Source of the DNA: Actinomadura fibrosa
Lineage (GTDB): Bacteria; Actinomycetota; Actinomycetes; Streptosporangiales; Streptosporangiaceae
Direction of reading: 5' to 3'
Length of the DNA: 56,744 nt
Assembly: GCF_900659615.1 (NCBI RefSeq)
Contig: NZ_CAACUY010000042.1
Span: forward strand, 1-56,744
Below are positions 34,504 to 43,255 of the stretch, piece by piece (the stretch's first letter is position 1; the number at the start of each line of letters is the position of its first letter). The position numbers were made by a program, and so were the translations under genes. The notes under the pieces were generated by a model. The model searched no databases. It had not been told where the DNA came from and was given only the letters and a program-made list of their open reading frames with translations.

Positions 34504-35787
34504 GTGGTCGAATTCTCTTCACCTCTGACTTTTCTCAAGAATCCAGAGATCGCGCCGCTATTCATCGCACGCCTCGTCTCCAGCGCCGGCGTCGGTTTCG
34601 GTCAACTCGCTCTGGCCTGGGGCGTCATGCGACTCGGGTACGGTCCAGGCAGACTCTCCCTCGTTCTGGCCTGCAACTCGATCCCCGCGATCCTCATCAT
34701 CTTCACCGGCGTGGCCGGTGACCGTTTCCGGCGCCACCACATCCTCATCACAGCCGAGGTCATCACCTGTGTCTCCTGGCTGGCACTCGGCATCTGCCTC
34801 TCGGCCGAACGAACCCCACTTCCCGTAATCTGCGCGCTCGCGCTCTCCTCAGGAATCGCCACGGCGATGTTCCTGCCGACGATCCGCGGCATCGTCGCCG
34901 ATCTCATGTCGGGCCAGGAACGGCTCGGCGGCAACGCGATCGTCAACCAGACCGAATCCATCGGCCTGCTCATCGGCCTCGCCTCATCCGGCATGGTCGT
35001 CACGGCCCTCGGCCCCGGCTGGGCCGCCTCGATCCGAGGTGTCCTCTGCGCGGTCAGCGGACTCCTGCTCTGTCGTCTCGACACCCCCCGCTGGCAGAAG
35101 CCAGGAAGCAACGCGCTGCGCGACCTGCGCACCGGTTGGCGCGAATTCACCGCCCACCGCTGGGTCTGGATCATCACCCTGCAGCACACCGTCGTCATCA
35201 TCGCGATGATCTGCTACGACGCCATCGCGGCCCCGGTCTACATGGACCACGGTCACGGCGGGGCACAAGCCTGGGGCATCGTGTCCGCCTGCGAATACAC
35301 CGGAGCACTGGTCGGCGCCTTCCTCGGCACACGCTGGAAACCGTCCAGGCCGATGCTCGCCGTCGCCGTACTACCCGCCGCCGGGGCCATTCCGATGTTC
35401 CTCATGAGCATCGAGACGCCGTGGATCCTCCTGGCCGGCGCCGCCCTCCTTCCCGGCGCCTGTGAAGCGATCTACTACGTGCTCTGGACGACAGCACTCC
35501 AGGACACCTTCGCGCCCGACGTCCTCGTTCGCGTCAACAGCTGGAACATCATCGCCACGTACATCCTGATGCCCGTCACCTTGCTGACCGCAGGTCCCCT
35601 CGTGGGCCGGCTCGGCGCTGAGACCACGGTTCTCGGCACCGCCGCCCTCACCCTCCTCGCCACCACCTGTGCATTCTCCGTCCTGCGAGCGATGCGCCCT
35701 GCGGCGGACGGATTCGCGGAACACGGCGACCTGCGAGTGCCCGCTTCAACGTCGGTCAGATCGCCGAACAGCCTCACGGAGGGGTGA
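34504..35787 (+). CDS. MFS transporter
   Basis: Encodes 427 residues from a GTG at 34504 with no clear ribosome site. About 12 TM helices in two halves are visible. The loop GVAGDRFRRHHI after TM2 fits the MFS G-D-R-x-R motif, and the protein resembles the EntS/MFS_3 exporter branch. It probably uses proton motive force to export a small molecule. It follows the S9 peptidase by 84 bases on the same strand and likely belongs to the same cargo set. Confidence 0.85.
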   Translation: MVEFSSPLTFLKNPEIAPLFIARLVSSAGVGFGQLALAWGVMRLGYGPGRLSLVLACNSIPAILIIFTGVAGDRFRRHHILITAEVITCVSWLALGICLSAERTPLPVICALALSSGIATAMFLPTIRGIVADLMSGQERLGGNAIVNQTESIGLLIGLASSGMVVTALGPGWAASIRGVLCAVSGLLLCRLDTPRWQKPGSNALRDLRTGWREFTAHRWVWIITLQHTVVIIAMICYDAIAAPVYMDHGHGGAQAWGIVSACEYTGALVGAFLGTRWKPSRPMLAVAVLPAAGAIPMFLMSIETPWILLAGAALLPGACEAIYYVLWTTALQDTFAPDVLVRVNSWNIIATYILMPVTLLTAGPLVGRLGAETTVLGTAALTLLATTCAFSVLRAMRPAADGFAEHGDLRVPASTSVRSPNSLTEG

Positions 35788-35988
35788 ACAACGCGGCTCG
35801 CCATTGACTCGCGGACCTGGGCGGATGCGGCTAGCTCGATGACCTGACAGGTGAGTGTGCGGTCCCACGATCGGCCGAGGACGCCAGCACGCCGCTGACG
35901 CCCCGCCCCCGGCACGGCGACAGCAGAGATGGGATCCGGGGCGTTGGCGTCGCTTGCGTTCCTTGTGACTCTGGGCCGTACTGCTGGC

Positions 35989-36480
35989 TCAGGCGCGCTG
36001 GCTGGGCAGGTAGATGGTGCGGGCGTCTTTGCGGGCTTGGCGGGCGGCGGGGATGCGGGCTGCGGTGTTGGCCGGGAAGTGCGCGGGTGCGGCATCCCAG
36101 TCGAAGAAGGCGACGTCGTCGAGTTCGGTGTCCTGCACGACGATGTCGTCGGGGTCGGCGGTGCCGGCGTCGAACAGGAAGTTCATGATGGGCCGGTGCC
36201 GGTCGCCGGCGGCCGGGGCCCAGTCGACGACCAGCAGCAGCCCGGGGGCGACGGTGAGGCCGGTCTCTTCGGCGGCCTCGCGCTGGGCGCAGTGGTGGGG
36301 CGCTTCGCCGTCGTCGGCGATGCCGCCGGGGAAGGCCCAGTGGGGCCGGTAGTTGGGCTTGACCAGCAGGACCCGGTCGGCGGGGTCGGTGAGCAGCACT
36401 CCGGCCGAGACATGGACCGCGGGCAGTGTGGCGTAGTACTGCGCGGGCGGCACGAAGTCGTTTGAGCGCACCCGCTCCAC
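35989..36480 (-). CDS. Nudix hydrolase
   Basis: The Nudix box GX5EX7REAAEETG (around residues 52-74) is complete: GGIADDGE, PHHCAQ, REAAEETGL. I place the start at a GTG (36480), giving 163 residues, typical for this family with its DFVPPAQYYATLP lead-in; an ATG at 36567 would add 29 low-complexity residues and lacks a ribosome site. Such enzymes hydrolyse nucleoside diphosphates linked to another moiety, but the substrate cannot be read from sequence. It lies downstream of, and on the same strand as, the primase operon, separated by about 100 bases. Confidence 0.85.
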   Translation of the reverse strand: MERVRSNDFVPPAQYYATLPAVHVSAGVLLTDPADRVLLVKPNYRPHWAFPGGIADDGEAPHHCAQREAAEETGLTVAPGLLLVVDWAPAAGDRHRPIMNFLFDAGTADPDDIVVQDTELDDVAFFDWDAAPAHFPANTAARIPAARQARKDARTIYLPSQRA

Positions 36481-36581
36481 GCTACCCCGGTCGCCGCCCG
36501 GCAGCGGTGGGAAGGGGCGCGCGGTGTGGTCGGCGAGCTGACGCGTTGTCGAGTGCCCAGTGCCCATCGTGTGAGGTGGGC

Positions 36582-37814
36582 CTAGCCATCGAGCGACTCC
36601 CGCGTCTGGCGGCTGCACAACGGTAGAACCGTCAGCCTTTCGAAGGCATCCGACCGCGAAAGCAGAGACAGTGACTCGGGTACGACTTCGCCCGGCTTTT
36701 GCTGCGGCCACTTGCTGACTTCACCGGTGGCGGATATCACGGCCGATGATTTGAGGTCCTCCAGCGAGAGGACGGCTGTCTCAACCGCCGCAGACCCTGT
36801 GTACGTGACCGTGGGCTCAGTGCCGGACATGATGAGCAGTCGCTGCGATGTCACCGGGATAGCCAGGTAAGACTGCGTATGCCGAGCGTTCTCGGTGAGG
36901 ATCAGTCCCGGGATCTGCTCGCTGCACAGGGCTTCGTTGTCCAGTTGAAGCAATCGCCAGGCGTCAGCGCGGGTGAGGACGACCTCTGCAGTGCTCCCGC
37001 TGCGTTTCGTCAAGAGTTCGATGGCTATGTGACGCACCGCGTCCTCGGCTCCCGGTCCGGCCAGCGATAGGTTCTTGAGAACGAAGAGGTCCATAGCCAG
37101 CTTCGGCCGAACTGGCGGTGGAGCAACATGTGAGGATGCCAGCGCAAGGTCAGAGGTACTCGATGAGGTTCTGGCCCCAAGTCGCGCCGACATTGAGGAG
37201 GCGGTGACGGCCGCGCATAGGAGTCGCCTCCACTTGTATGCGGCGGCGACTACTGCAACAAGCGCGAGCGCTATCCCGATCCACGCGCTCGGTCCTTCCG
37301 GGTGGTCATCGTCGACTACCCGGACCCGGCTGTCGGGGATGGTCGGTCGGTTGCTCGGTAGGGAGACCCGCGGCCGCGGGGTAGACGGCATCGGTTTTGG
37401 GTGTTCGTTCGGCTGCGGGCGATGCTCGCGTTCGGCGTCTTCCATCCTGGTAGGGGCCGATCGCCGTCGGGGCTGGCGGTTCGTCGTGGGTGCAGACTCG
37501 CGTTGTATGGCTCGGTGTTCCCCATGGCTTGTGCTTCGGTGTCGGCGCGGGTGCCGGACGCTTCGCCTTGGCAGGTAGTCACGGAAGACGTCTCGCCAAT
37601 CCGGATCCTTGCCGGTCTCGAGGCTGCGTAGGATCTCGTTCCTGGCTCTACGGCAGAGTCTCTGGTTCGCTCGCGGCCTTAACTTGTCGCAGATTGCGAC
37701 GATGCTTGGTGCTGCGATCGCGTCGGCTGGCGTTTGCATAGCGAGAGCGCTCGATGCGAGAAGCCCAAGCAGGAGTGTCACGAGCGCGCTCCTAGGGACG
37801 TTTGAGCGTGTCAC
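36582..37814 (-). CDS. Membrane-anchored hypothetical protein of the primase operon
   Basis: Encodes 410 residues. The GTG at 37814 overlaps the preceding stop (GTGA). A signal-like hydrophobic stretch (residues 11-27) precedes an exported or disordered part rich in Arg, Ser and Pro (about 75-165), a second TM helix (IGIALALVAVVAAAYKW) and a soluble C-terminal domain of about 190 residues. No family was recognised. Two membrane passes around a low-complexity segment suggest a protein at the transfer channel or cell surface; this is inferred. Confidence 0.65.
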   Translation of the reverse strand: MTRSNVPRSALVTLLLGLLASSALAMQTPADAIAAPSIVAICDKLRPRANQRLCRRARNEILRSLETGKDPDWRDVFRDYLPRRSVRHPRRHRSTSHGEHRAIQRESAPTTNRQPRRRSAPTRMEDAEREHRPQPNEHPKPMPSTPRPRVSLPSNRPTIPDSRVRVVDDDHPEGPSAWIGIALALVAVVAAAYKWRRLLCAAVTASSMSARLGARTSSSTSDLALASSHVAPPPVRPKLAMDLFVLKNLSLAGPGAEDAVRHIAIELLTKRSGSTAEVVLTRADAWRLLQLDNEALCSEQIPGLILTENARHTQSYLAIPVTSQRLLIMSGTEPTVTYTGSAAVETAVLSLEDLKSSAVISATGEVSKWPQQKPGEVVPESLSLLSRSDAFERLTVLPLCSRQTRESLDG

Positions 37815-38089
37815 CGCCTTGTTGTCCTCGCATCGTGATGCTGCGGCCTTGCGCTCGGTGAGGATCGTCCGCGTCCTGGCCGTGGATAGCGGCGGGGCCA
37901 TGTCATGGCCATGATGAGGGCCACCGGCCAGCCGATGACGGTGGCGCATGCGAGCACGTTGACCAGGATGATGAGCATCAACTCGTCCGCACCGCGGGCG
38001 ATCGCGATCAGGGTCGGCAGGACGGCGAGGATCAGCAGCATGCCGATGACCGTGAGGCCGAACAGCCAAGCGGTCTGAGTGCTGTTCAA
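37811..38089 (-). CDS. Small two-TM membrane protein
   Basis: Encodes about 92 residues from a TTG at 38089, with GGAGG nine bases upstream and 16 bases after the previous stop; an ATG at 38146 would overlap the upstream gene and has no ribosome site. TM helices lie around LFGLTVIGMLLILAVLPTLIAI and LMLIILVNVLACATVIGWPVALIM. The tail is basic. It overlaps the next gene (GTGA). Function unknown, probably a component of the element's membrane complex. Confidence 0.65.
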   Translation of the reverse strand: MNSTQTAWLFGLTVIGMLLILAVLPTLIAIARGADELMLIILVNVLACATVIGWPVALIMAMTWPRRYPRPGRGRSSPSARPQHHDARTTRR

Positions 38090-38105
38090 GATCGTGATCC
38101 TCCAG

Positions 38106-38999
38106 TCAGAGGTTGCGCCGGCGGTTTCTGTCCGGCGTCTGGTCATGGGTTCGCCGAGCGCTTGGGGTGTTCGACGGTTTCTCGGCCGCTGCTTGCAATG
38201 CGTCCTCCACGGACATCGGGAAACCCTCGGCCGCCAACCGCACCTGTTCGGCAGGGCCAGGTCGTCGGGCGGCACCGGATGCGGGAACGACTTTGGTGAT
38301 GACTTCGTCCGGCAGGTTGGTGGTGGCTTCGAGGACGGCTCGCAGATCTCCGGGTTCCGGTTCTCGGCCGCCTTGGCTGTGCTGTCGGTCGCCCAGTGCA
38401 GCGGTGATCGCACGGGCTCGTTGTTCTTGGCGGGCCTGCTCCCATTCGCCGCGGTGTGGACCGTGGACGGTCGCGGCCCACTCGAACCCAGTGCCCTCGG
38501 AGAGTTCCTCTCGCTGAGACACCGGCTCGCCCGTGCGGACGTTCGGGTCGCGGGCGAAGAAGGGAGCGGCGTTGGCCATGGCTACGAGTTCCTCCTGGCC
38601 TTCAGAGCGAAGTCGGTCGTAGTGGCTCATCGCGTGCGGATGAATCTCACGGAGCCGTTGTTCGCACTTGCGGACGGCTGAGGACGCCGAGGTATTGCCT
38701 GTGGCATAGGGGACGGCCGCACCCCAGGTGTCGGCGACATCCAGAAGATCAGCCCTTCGCAGCCATGTGGGGTCGTGTGCGCGCCCCCACCGGGAACGGG
38801 CCTCCGCTGCTTCCGCTCGCCGGGCCTGCTCTTCGGCCCGCCGTGCTTCCTCGTCGCGGGCCTGTTCGGCGATCCGTAACCGCGTCATCCGCCGGACGCA
38901 GCCTTGTTGGACGGCCGTTGCCATGGTGACGATCTGGACGAGTCGCTGGCCGCTGTGCAGGAAGCCTTCGGTGATCGGGTCCGGGTGTTGGTTGCTCAT
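38106..38999 (-). CDS. Hypothetical charged helical protein
   Basis: Encodes 297 residues; GGAG lies four bases before the ATG at 38999. An N-terminal coiled coil is visible (residues 40-70: RIAEQARDEEARRAEEQARRAE in two overlapping heptad runs), followed by a helical, charged body and a basic C-terminus. No recognised family. It sits 27 bases downstream of the primase and probably serves DNA processing or partition for the element; this is inferred from position. Confidence 0.65.
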   Translation of the reverse strand: MSNQHPDPITEGFLHSGQRLVQIVTMATAVQQGCVRRMTRLRIAEQARDEEARRAEEQARRAEAAEARSRWGRAHDPTWLRRADLLDVADTWGAAVPYATGNTSASSAVRKCEQRLREIHPHAMSHYDRLRSEGQEELVAMANAAPFFARDPNVRTGEPVSQREELSEGTGFEWAATVHGPHRGEWEQARQEQRARAITAALGDRQHSQGGREPEPGDLRAVLEATTNLPDEVITKVVPASGAARRPGPAEQVRLAAEGFPMSVEDALQAAAEKPSNTPSARRTHDQTPDRNRRRNL

Positions 39000-39026
39000 G
39001 GTGCTCCAATGCCGAGGATGTGCAGG

Positions 39027-41078
39027 TCATCGTGAGGGCGACCGCCGCATTCCGCGCGGCGGTTGCGGCGCAGTCCTTCCGGATGGCGCTCCAGAGTTGA
39101 GCGAGACGGGTAAGGGGAAGTCCTCGGACGCCGGTGAGGTATCCGTTGCGGAGTCCGGGACGATCGCTGAGGCGATGGCGGCGGTTACCTCGGCGAGGTC
39201 CACGCCCGTACGGGCGCTGATTCGACCGACCTGACGGGCCGCCTGGGCCGATGGCATGCCGGCGACCAATCTGGCGGCCGCCCGGACTGCCAGAAGTCTG
39301 GTCTCGGCAAATGCGAACTCGCCGCCGACGCTTTCGAGCGTCTCGTCGACGACGAGATCAGCGAGAGGGCGCAGGACCTGAAGAGCCTCGCGGACGGCCG
39401 CTCCTCCCTCCGCGTTGAGAAGGTCCGCTGGATCACGACCCTGCGGAAGCAACCCGACATCGACCGGCCCGGTGAGATGGCTGAGCTTCGTCCAGGCGCG
39501 CAGCGCAGCCTTGTGTCCGGCGGAGTCTCCGTCGAGTGCGAGAACGAGGCCGGTGGTTGCGATGTCGCAGTGCCGGTCGATCGCGTCGATCTGGGCAGTG
39601 GTGATAGCGGTCCCGCAGGGAGCTACGGCAACGAGGGGACCCGGAGCGGCGACGTCGACCGCGATGGCGTCGAGCGGGCCTTCGACGAGCACAGGACGTG
39701 CGCCTCCGGCGAGCTGATCGCGTCCCTCATAGAGCCCGAAGAGGGTTTCACTCTTGCGGAAGAGAGCGGTCTCGGGGCTGTTGAGGTACTTCGGCCCCTT
39801 GGCCCCGTCGAGCCGACGACCGATGAAGCCGACGATGGCTCCGTGCCCGTCCCGGAGCGGGAGAAGGGCACGGTTCCTGAAGACATCGGTGAGCTGCCCA
39901 CCACGACCACGTCGCGCGAGGCCCGCCGCCACGATGTCTTCGTCGCCATGTCCTACCTGACGAAGGTGATGGACAAGGCCGTAGCGCCCGCTCGGCGCAT
40001 GGCCGACTTCCCATCGCTCCTGTACTGCTGAGTTGAAGCCGCGGCTCGCCAGGTATCGCTCACCCCAGCTCCCGCCGAGCTTGTCCCTATAGAACCGGTG
40101 AGCGTCTTCGAGGACGGCATGAAGACGCGCCTTCGCAAGTCCGAGCTGGTCACCGCCCTCATCGGCGTTCGTCCTCGCGGCCGTGGCCGAAGACTCCGTC
40201 GCTGGTGTCGAATCAACGCCAAGCACGCTCCGCGTGACGGCCTGAGCTCTCGAGAGACCCTCGGGACCACCGTCTCCTGGGAGTCGGAGGCCACTGAGTC
40301 GGCGTCGTAGCTGAGTCCCGAGGCGTACGACGTCGCGCCCCATCGCCCGAACAGCGGCATGCGGATTGGCGCGGACGTCCTTGCCTGCCCAAAGCTGCAC
40401 TGTAGAGAAGACCAGCTCGGCAGGCGGCAGGCCGAGTTCCGCGAGCCCGAGAAAAGCGACCGAGTCAGCGAGCACTCGCCGCGCACCGTAACAGGCAGCC
40501 AGATCATCATCGGCCGTGTCCACACGACCGCCGGGCTGGAGTACATGAGCAAGCTGATGTGCGAGTGCTTGGGTGGCGGCGGCATCGTCCAGGTCGGACG
40601 GGATGCGGATGCGCCGCTCCGGTGGGCCGAGGTAGGACCAGTGCTGTCCCCGGTCGACGTACATGTCCAGGTTCGCAGCCAAGCGAGATAGTCGGCGCAG
40701 GCCGTCGGCCGGATCGGCCGCTCCCCGATCAGTGACCTCTCCGCCTTCGGTCTGCTCGATGTCGAAGACAGACCGTGGCGTTCCACGGGAGGTGATGATG
40801 CGGATGCCGATCTCTCCACGTATGACCTGGCGCCCCTGCTTCTTCCACTCGTCATACGAGCGGACGTCGGTCGCCGACCTCCTTTGGGCCGGTATCAGCA
40901 GGGTGTTGGTGAAGCCGTACCGTCCATGGCGGCTTGCCTGCTGTAGCCAGTCAGTCCAGGTGGACTGACCTTCGTAGAGACGGGTCACTTCATGCTCGGC
41001 GATGCCCCGCAGGACCTCGAGCCGACGGTTCTGTTCCTCTTGGCGCTCATCGGGCTCCGCCGATGACGGAGTGGTCAT
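39027..41078 (-). CDS. ArdC-like / DnaG-like primase fusion
   Basis: Encodes 683 residues; the ATG overlaps the upstream stop (ATGA). Residues 20-100 (WTDWLQQASRHGRYGFTNTL, YDEWKKQGRQV, EIGIRI) match the N-terminal domain of the antirestriction protein ArdC. Residues 174-178 (HQLAH) lie where ArdC-type zincins have HExxH, with Gln in place of the catalytic Glu. A DnaG-type primase follows: catalytic core (325-450, FRNRALLPLRDGHG, KYLNSPET) and Toprim (463-545, Glu467 in VEGPLDA, Asp516/518 in ALDGDSAG). TraC primase of RP4 is known to have an ArdC-like N-terminus, so this is a recognised architecture. It probably primes the transferred strand and may bind it or protect it from restriction. 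Confidence 0.85.
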   Translation of the reverse strand: MTTPSSAEPDERQEEQNRRLEVLRGIAEHEVTRLYEGQSTWTDWLQQASRHGRYGFTNTLLIPAQRRSATDVRSYDEWKKQGRQVIRGEIGIRIITSRGTPRSVFDIEQTEGGEVTDRGAADPADGLRRLSRLAANLDMYVDRGQHWSYLGPPERRIRIPSDLDDAAATQALAHQLAHVLQPGGRVDTADDDLAACYGARRVLADSVAFLGLAELGLPPAELVFSTVQLWAGKDVRANPHAAVRAMGRDVVRLGTQLRRRLSGLRLPGDGGPEGLSRAQAVTRSVLGVDSTPATESSATAARTNADEGGDQLGLAKARLHAVLEDAHRFYRDKLGGSWGERYLASRGFNSAVQERWEVGHAPSGRYGLVHHLRQVGHGDEDIVAAGLARRGRGGQLTDVFRNRALLPLRDGHGAIVGFIGRRLDGAKGPKYLNSPETALFRKSETLFGLYEGRDQLAGGARPVLVEGPLDAIAVDVAAPGPLVAVAPCGTAITTAQIDAIDRHCDIATTGLVLALDGDSAGHKAALRAWTKLSHLTGPVDVGLLPQGRDPADLLNAEGGAAVREALQVLRPLADLVVDETLESVGGEFAFAETRLLAVRAAARLVAGMPSAQAARQVGRISARTGVDLAEVTAAIASAIVPDSATDTSPASEDFPLPVSLNSGAPSGRTAPQPPRGMRRSPSR

Positions 41079-42046
41079 GGCTGAACCTGCTCAGGGCGTT
41101 CGTCTTGGACGGCGGCGAAGAGAGGACCGAGCCGGTCATTGGCGATCGTGAAGCCGAGTTCACGCAGGTGACGTCCGAGCATGACCCTGTTGAGCTTGGC
41201 GCCTTCTTGCTGTGCGTCTCGGACGACTTGCCGCGCCGCCTTCACCAGCTTCTCGTCCCCGCAGAAGGACCCCGCACAAGCCGCCTCGTTCTCCACCTCA
41301 TCGACGGCCAGCCGCTCTCCCGTGGCCTCCAACTTCTCGGCGGGCAGGTGGCGCAGCGAGAGGCGCTCGGCCAACGGGGCTCGCCACCGCCACGACCACC
41401 TGCCGTACTGGCGCTGCAGCTCGGAGACGGCCAGCAAGTGCCGGTATTCCAGGTCGACGCCTTGCCGATACGCGGTGATGTGCCAGAGCACCATGCGTCG
41501 CCACAGCAGGAGGCTGGAGACCGGTGCGAGCAGCCAGCGCGCGCTCGGAACACGCTCGATCCTGCTGCCGGACGCCAGCCCGACCCATCGGCGGATCAGA
41601 TGCCGTACGCCCTCCATGACCGTGATGAACAGGACGGGCATCGCGGCGTTCATCACGCTGCCTGCCAGGTCACCGCGTGCCGCGGCCACGTTGACGAGCA
41701 CGGTGGCGGCGATGTACGTCCAGGCGACCCATCGGAGAACCGGCCAGGGAAGGTCGAGGTACTCCATGAGCAGGTCCCACGCCAGCAGGATCAAGATGCC
41801 CAGGTCCATGCCGACGGGCACGATCCACGCCAACCGGCCGAAGTGCGGTTCCGCCATCTCGCGGACGGTGGTGAACGAACCGAGGCCGCCGAGGATCGCA
41901 AGCGCCAAAATCAGCGGCGCCATCACCGTGGCTACGATCTTGGCCGCCTTGACCCGTGCGTCCGCCACGGCGCGGGCGGACCCGGTCTCCATCGCCCGCG
42001 CCTCGTCCACACCGACGACCGGGACCTGCGCGCTCGTCGGGCTCAC
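41075..42046 (-). CDS. DUF2637 membrane protein
   Basis: Encodes 323 residues from the GTG at 42046, which overlaps the previous stop (GTGA) and follows GAGAGG. Four TM helices lie in residues 35-140 (APLILALAILGGLGSF, IVPVGMDLGILILLAWD, YIAATVLVNVAAARG, MPVLFITVMEGV), the DUF2637 pattern found in actinobacterial conjugative elements. A cytoplasmic C-terminal domain with basic helices ends in an HTH-like segment (LNRVMLGRHLRELGF). It may tether DNA to the membrane; the role is unproven. Confidence 0.8.
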   Translation of the reverse strand: MSPTSAQVPVVGVDEARAMETGSARAVADARVKAAKIVATVMAPLILALAILGGLGSFTTVREMAEPHFGRLAWIVPVGMDLGILILLAWDLLMEYLDLPWPVLRWVAWTYIAATVLVNVAAARGDLAGSVMNAAMPVLFITVMEGVRHLIRRWVGLASGSRIERVPSARWLLAPVSSLLLWRRMVLWHITAYRQGVDLEYRHLLAVSELQRQYGRWSWRWRAPLAERLSLRHLPAEKLEATGERLAVDEVENEAACAGSFCGDEKLVKAARQVVRDAQQEGAKLNRVMLGRHLRELGFTIANDRLGPLFAAVQDERPEQVQP

Positions 42047-42330
42047 CGCTGCTTCCTCTCGATCATCCAGATCAGCAGCCGAGCGACGTGCCGGACCTCG
42101 TCCGTGGTGCCGAGAAGCCGGCCGTGCGCGGTGACGTAGGCGTAGACGCCCTCTGCGCCGGCGCACAGAACGGTCTCCGACCATCCGTCCCTCCGGACTC
42201 TGAGACGCCAGCGTCCGTTGCGTGGCTTGCGGGCTCGCGCGGAAGCCCCGAGCCGACCGAGCTCGTAGTGCAGACGGAGGAGGCGGGCACGCCGTTCCTC
42301 CAGCTCAGACGGTGTGGTCGTTGCCAGCAT
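42043..42330 (-). CDS. Small basic hypothetical protein
   Basis: Encodes 95 residues from the ATG at 42330 (GGAG eight bases upstream); an ATG two codons earlier sits too close to the ribosome site. A coiled helix (ELEERRARLLRLHYELGRL) precedes a basic strand-rich part. It is the first gene of the minus-strand primase operon. No family was recognised. Confidence 0.65.
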   Translation of the reverse strand: MLATTTPSELEERRARLLRLHYELGRLGASARARKPRNGRWRLRVRRDGWSETVLCAGAEGVYAYVTAHGRLLGTTDEVRHVARLLIWMIERKQR

Positions 42331-42407
42331 TTTCATCGCTCCCCCGGTGGCGTCGGCCGACGGACAGCACGTCCGTCAACTAAAGTCCTTGGACACGACG
42401 ATGCATC

Positions 42408-42448
42408 ACACGCTGACAACTGTCAATCGAAGTAGCTACTCAGCGTGT
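42408..42448. promoter_or_regulatory. Inverted repeats between divergent operons
   Basis: ACACGCTGA (42408-42416) and TCAGCGTGT (42440-42448) are exact reverse complements. Overlapping the left arm, TGACA-AC-TGTCA (42414-42425) is a second, smaller dyad. The site lies between the primase operon and an XRE-type regulator, so an operator bound by that regulator is a reasonable inference. Confidence 0.5.
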
Positions 42449-42476
42449 TGCACAACTCAGATCAACAGGAGTGTCT

Positions 42477-42956
42477 GTGGCCGAGGCTGGATCGGGAGAC
42501 ATCGAGGACGTCCCTCCTGCGGCGAGCTTGTCCGACAAGATCGAGTGGCTGATCCAGAACCTGTGGCCGGCCGACGCGCCACCGCCGCGGAACAATCTGG
42601 AGACCGCCGCCGCGATCGCATCGGCCACGGGCGAGGACATCTCCTCCACCACCGTCTGGAAGCTGCGTACGGGACGCCAGGACAACCCGCAGTTCAGGAC
42701 GCTGACCGCCCTCGCCACCTTCTTCGGCGTCCCGATCGGCTACTTCGGGTTCGCGACCGAATCCGCCGGAATCACCGACGTTCTGACTCTCAGAGCCCTC
42801 TGCCAGGGGGCTGAGCGCGGCACCGTCAAACCCGAGATCGTGCGCGCCTTCCTCAGCCTCTCCCCCGCGGCCCGCTGGCTCGTCGACGAGATCATCATCG
42901 CTGCCGCCGAAGCCGACCGAGTGCGCCGGGACGGCGAGTCGAGCGAAGGCGGGTAG
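42477..42956 (+). CDS. XRE-like regulator
   Basis: Encodes 159 residues from a GTG at 42477 with AGGAG five bases upstream; the GTG at 42471 overlaps that ribosome site. The segment LETAAAIASATGEDISSTTVWKLRTGRQ ... LTALATFFGVPIGYF is a Cro/C1-type HTH with an extended loop, as in actinobacterial regulators. The C-terminus is helical. It is divergent from the primase operon across an inverted repeat and may repress it. Confidence 0.75.
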   Translation: MAEAGSGDIEDVPPAASLSDKIEWLIQNLWPADAPPPRNNLETAAAIASATGEDISSTTVWKLRTGRQDNPQFRTLTALATFFGVPIGYFGFATESAGITDVLTLRALCQGAERGTVKPEIVRAFLSLSPAARWLVDEIIIAAAEADRVRRDGESSEGG

Positions 42957-43255
42957 CAGCAGTAGCGGTGGTTGCGCCGGATCCGGATCGACGAACACAC
43001 CGCGTTCGAGACCTGCACGTGGTGCCGCGCGGCCGGCCTCAGGGCATCCCGCCGCTACGCGCACCCGCCGACTCAAGGCGCTGACGATGCACCAGCATCA
43101 TGATCGTCGTGAGCGTGATCCGTGACCGAAGCCGGGCCGCGCTCTGGGAACGAGCAGCGGAGGACGGTCCGCAGCTCAGGACTTCCCACATCGCTTACGA
43201 ACAGCATCGGCCCGTGCCTAACCTGGGAGTGCGAACGACCAGGAGGTACCGGCAG

